From JAOARY01 sp045345765 (GTDB lineage: Bacteria > Bacillota > Clostridia > Peptostreptococcales > Peptostreptococcaceae), in assembly GCA_045345765.1 (NCBI GenBank), contig CP148265.1:2790001-2854000 (forward strand): a stretch of 64,000 bases of DNA, in the 5' to 3' direction. Both the position numbers and the translations under genes were made by a program. The notes beneath the pieces are model-generated. The model did no database searches, had not been told where the DNA came from, and worked only from the letters and a program-made list of their open reading frames with translations. Below are positions 62,035 to 64,000 of this stretch, in pieces. The first letter of the stretch is position 1; every line of letters starts with the position of its first letter.

Positions 62035-63007
62035 TGATCTATATAAAAAGTTATGCAAAGAGGCTCAAAATAATAAACTAAATCTAACTAAAAAGAATTT
62101 TAAAACAATTAGAGATATGTTTAAAGAATTAAGTAAGGAATTAGAAATAAAAGCAGTTAAGGCTAAAAGAAAAAGTTTATCTGAAAGATTTTTATTAGAT
62201 TATAAAAAAAGTATCGATAGATCATTAAAAATAGTTAGAGAGGAACTTTATAAAAATAATAAAAAAATAATAATTGAATCAGCTAAGTATGCTAATGAAG
62301 TTCAATTAAGCTTTTTTAATACCATAAATAATCAATTTGATTTAGGTTTAGATAAAACCTTTAATGTTGTATTTTCTAAAGTTCCAGAGGATGCAATAAA
62401 AGAAATAATTAGAGGTGAAATGTACAAGGATAGAAAGGGGTTATCACTTAGAATATGGACAGATACGAATAATATGAGTAAAGATATAGATTATATAATA
62501 TCAAAAGGTATTGCAGAAAAGAAAGATGTTTATTCTCTATCTAAAGACTTAGAAATGTATGTTAATCCAGAAGCTAAAAAAACATTTGAATATAATAAAG
62601 TGTATCCAGGTACAAGAAAACAAATTGATTTTAATGCTCAAAGATTAGCTAGAACCTCTATAAATCATGCATTCTTTCTATCTAATATAAGAAGTTGTAA
62701 AAGAAATCCTTTTTTAGAGGGTATGAAATGGGAATTATCAATGTCGCATCATGAAAGACAAGTAATAAAATTTGGTCCAGATGAATGCGATGATTACACA
62801 GAACAAAATGAGTATAACATGGGTAGAGGTGTATTTCCTCTATCAGAGCTACCTCTTCCACATCCTCAATGTTTATGTTCTCAATATGCAGTACTATCTA
62901 AAAGCTTAGAGGACATTGGTGTTGATTTAGGTAAATGGGTTAGAGGTGAGAATAATCCTTCTTTAGATAATTGGTATAAAAAATATTATTTAGATTTTAT
63001 GAGATAA
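62027..63007 (+). CDS. Phage minor head protein (SPP1 Gp7/Mu F-like)
   Basis: A 326-residue head morphogenesis protein. The domain after residue ~190 carries RLARTSINHAFFLSNIRSC, MKWELSMSHHERQ and the closing LPLPHPQCLCSQYAVL, typical of the Gp7 family. It starts within the portal gene, the usual order portal-minor head, and probably helps portal incorporation or DNA ejection. Confidence 0.88.
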   Translation: MASDLYKKLCKEAQNNKLNLTKKNFKTIRDMFKELSKELEIKAVKAKRKSLSERFLLDYKKSIDRSLKIVREELYKNNKKIIIESAKYANEVQLSFFNTINNQFDLGLDKTFNVVFSKVPEDAIKEIIRGEMYKDRKGLSLRIWTDTNNMSKDIDYIISKGIAEKKDVYSLSKDLEMYVNPEAKKTFEYNKVYPGTRKQIDFNAQRLARTSINHAFFLSNIRSCKRNPFLEGMKWELSMSHHERQVIKFGPDECDDYTEQNEYNMGRGVFPLSELPLPHPQCLCSQYAVLSKSLEDIGVDLGKWVRGENNPSLDNWYKKYYLDFMR

Positions 63008-63050
63008 TTTTTATTATGTAATTTAGGGTTTCAGTACTTTCATAAAAAAC

Positions 63051-63060
63051 TTGTTATAAT
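63051..63060 (+). promoter_or_regulatory. Extended -10 promoter of the last ORF
   Basis: TGTTATAAT (TGN before a perfect TATAAT at 63055-63060) lies about 37 bases before the ATG, with no matching -35. An internal promoter in the head-gene run suggests independent expression. Confidence 0.55.
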
Positions 63061-63096
63061 AAATAATAAATCAATTCTAATAGGAGGCAACTATTG

Positions 63097-64000
63097 ATGA
63101 AGATTACTTATAACAACTTAGACCCTAAATTATTACTAGACAACTTAAAAATATTTTTGAGAGGTTATTCAAATTTATTGAAAATAGTAAATGATTTTGA
63201 AGCTGATTATTTAAAAAAATATAAAAATATCGATTTAAGATTTTTTAAACAATTATTGCTTAAGTATCCAACTGAAAAGAAATTAATAATCATTATCGAT
63301 TTTTTAAATGATGAATTATATCATAAAGAAAAAATTGATTATAATTTTATACTAGAAAAATTTATATTCAATATGGAAAACCAAATAAAATATTCTAATT
63401 TAAATATAAAAAATAAAAAAGATATAGTGATTAATAATTATTTAAAAATTATTAATCATACAAAAAAATTAAGATTAGAGTATAAAACCTTAAATAAATA
63501 TCGTTTTGAAGCACTAAAAAATGATTTTTATAAATATATAGAGAACAATAATTTTGAAAAATTCTCAAAAATAGCAGCAAAAAGTTTTTTTAGAGAATTT
63601 TCAAATGAAGAAGAAAATAAAGATATTGTTCATTTGTTTAAATTTATGAAATTTGAACATTTAAAAGATTTAGTTAAGACAAAAAAATTGTATCTTGTGA
63701 AACATAATCAGTGGGAAGATAAAAATGAAATGTACTTTAATTTAAAAATCAAGGAATATAAAAATTTCAAATTATTATTTAATTATATTTACAAAAATTT
63801 TAAAGTTTCTTATCTATTAAAATATAAAAATTTATCTTTATGTGATATTGATTACCTTCAAAATTTTGTTTTAAGTAAACTTTTTGATATTTTATTTTTT
63901 ATGAATTATTCAAAATCACAAAGCTGGACAAGTACTTTTGAAGACAATGGTAAATGGAATTCTTATTCAGGTGAATATATACAAGATAAAAATAGTATGG
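63097..64000 (+). CDS. Unknown large protein in the head module, runs off the window
   Basis: ATG 63097 has AGGAGG nine bases upstream; 301 residues are visible and the frame is open at the window end. The sequence is very Lys/Asn/Phe/Ile-rich and mostly helical (KIFLRGYSNLLKIVNDFEAD; YLKIINHTKKLRLEYKTL), with YSKSQSWTSTFEDNGKW near the end. It matches none of the scaffold, capsid protease or capsid proteins expected here. With its own promoter it looks like an inserted accessory gene (moron), function unknown. Confidence 0.7.
   Translation, partial: MKITYNNLDPKLLLDNLKIFLRGYSNLLKIVNDFEADYLKKYKNIDLRFFKQLLLKYPTEKKLIIIIDFLNDELYHKEKIDYNFILEKFIFNMENQIKYSNLNIKNKKDIVINNYLKIINHTKKLRLEYKTLNKYRFEALKNDFYKYIENNNFEKFSKIAAKSFFREFSNEEENKDIVHLFKFMKFEHLKDLVKTKKLYLVKHNQWEDKNEMYFNLKIKEYKNFKLLFNYIYKNFKVSYLLKYKNLSLCDIDYLQNFVLSKLFDILFFMNYSKSQSWTSTFEDNGKWNSYSGEYIQDKNSM

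Overview
The window comes from a very AT-rich, low-GC Gram-positive bacterium of the class Clostridia. The gene order folE-folP-folB-folK, DAHP synthase, dnaG, sigma-A gene, trmK, nif3, together with spoVS, a tRNA-Trp T-box and strong AGGAGG-type ribosome binding sites, fits Clostridia. The order resembles what I recall from Peptostreptococcaceae, but I cannot name a genus or species from sequence alone.

Region 1 (1-29.7 kb) is chromosomal core. It holds a folate operon (folE partial, folP, folB, folK) with a DAHP synthase, the replication/transcription block dnaG-rpoD-trmK-nif3, an rRNA methyltransferase-like gene, a phosphatase, cmk, ispH, an S1-domain protein, cheR, spoVS, a UspA-like gene, a metallo-hydrolase, a DEAD-box helicase and a glutaminase. 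A MotA/OmpA-like membrane pair is followed by a giant DUF445 membrane protein. A tryptophan T-box controls a TrpP-type transporter. A histidine-to-glutamate catabolic operon (hutU, ftcD, hutI, fchA) yields formimino-THF and 5,10-methenyl-THF, which links it to the folate genes.

Region 2 (29.7-43.8 kb) is a mosaic of mobile and defence-related DNA. It has phage tail/lysis remnants (truncated tail hub gene, holin, M15 endolysin), a scar where a second endolysin seems to have been deleted between short direct repeats, and an in-frame amber-split surface protein. Two CRISPR arrays have near-duplicate leaders, and one array is split by an IS3/IS150-type element. Two AAA ATPase loci follow, one paired with a RloB/Toprim-like gene as in AbiL-type systems. 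There is also an Rpn-family nuclease gene with an altered active-site position and a third, tiny CRISPR remnant. No cas genes are present in the window, so these arrays depend on cas genes elsewhere or are orphans.

Region 3 (43.8-64.0 kb, running off the end) is the left part of a prophage. At its edge is a minus-strand two-gene cassette (312-aa soluble plus 4-TM protein) of unknown function, then an ImmA/IrrE-like gene. Two consecutive divergent repressor switches each have their own operator type. The early operon carries recT, a replication protein, many small unknowns, a Rha-like regulator, ssb and a sigma-like late regulator. A non-coding late-control/packaging region has an 11-bp iteron array and three successive terminators. 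The packaging/head genes are terminase small and large subunits, portal and minor head protein, followed by a large unknown ORF with its own promoter. No integrase or attachment site is visible in the window.
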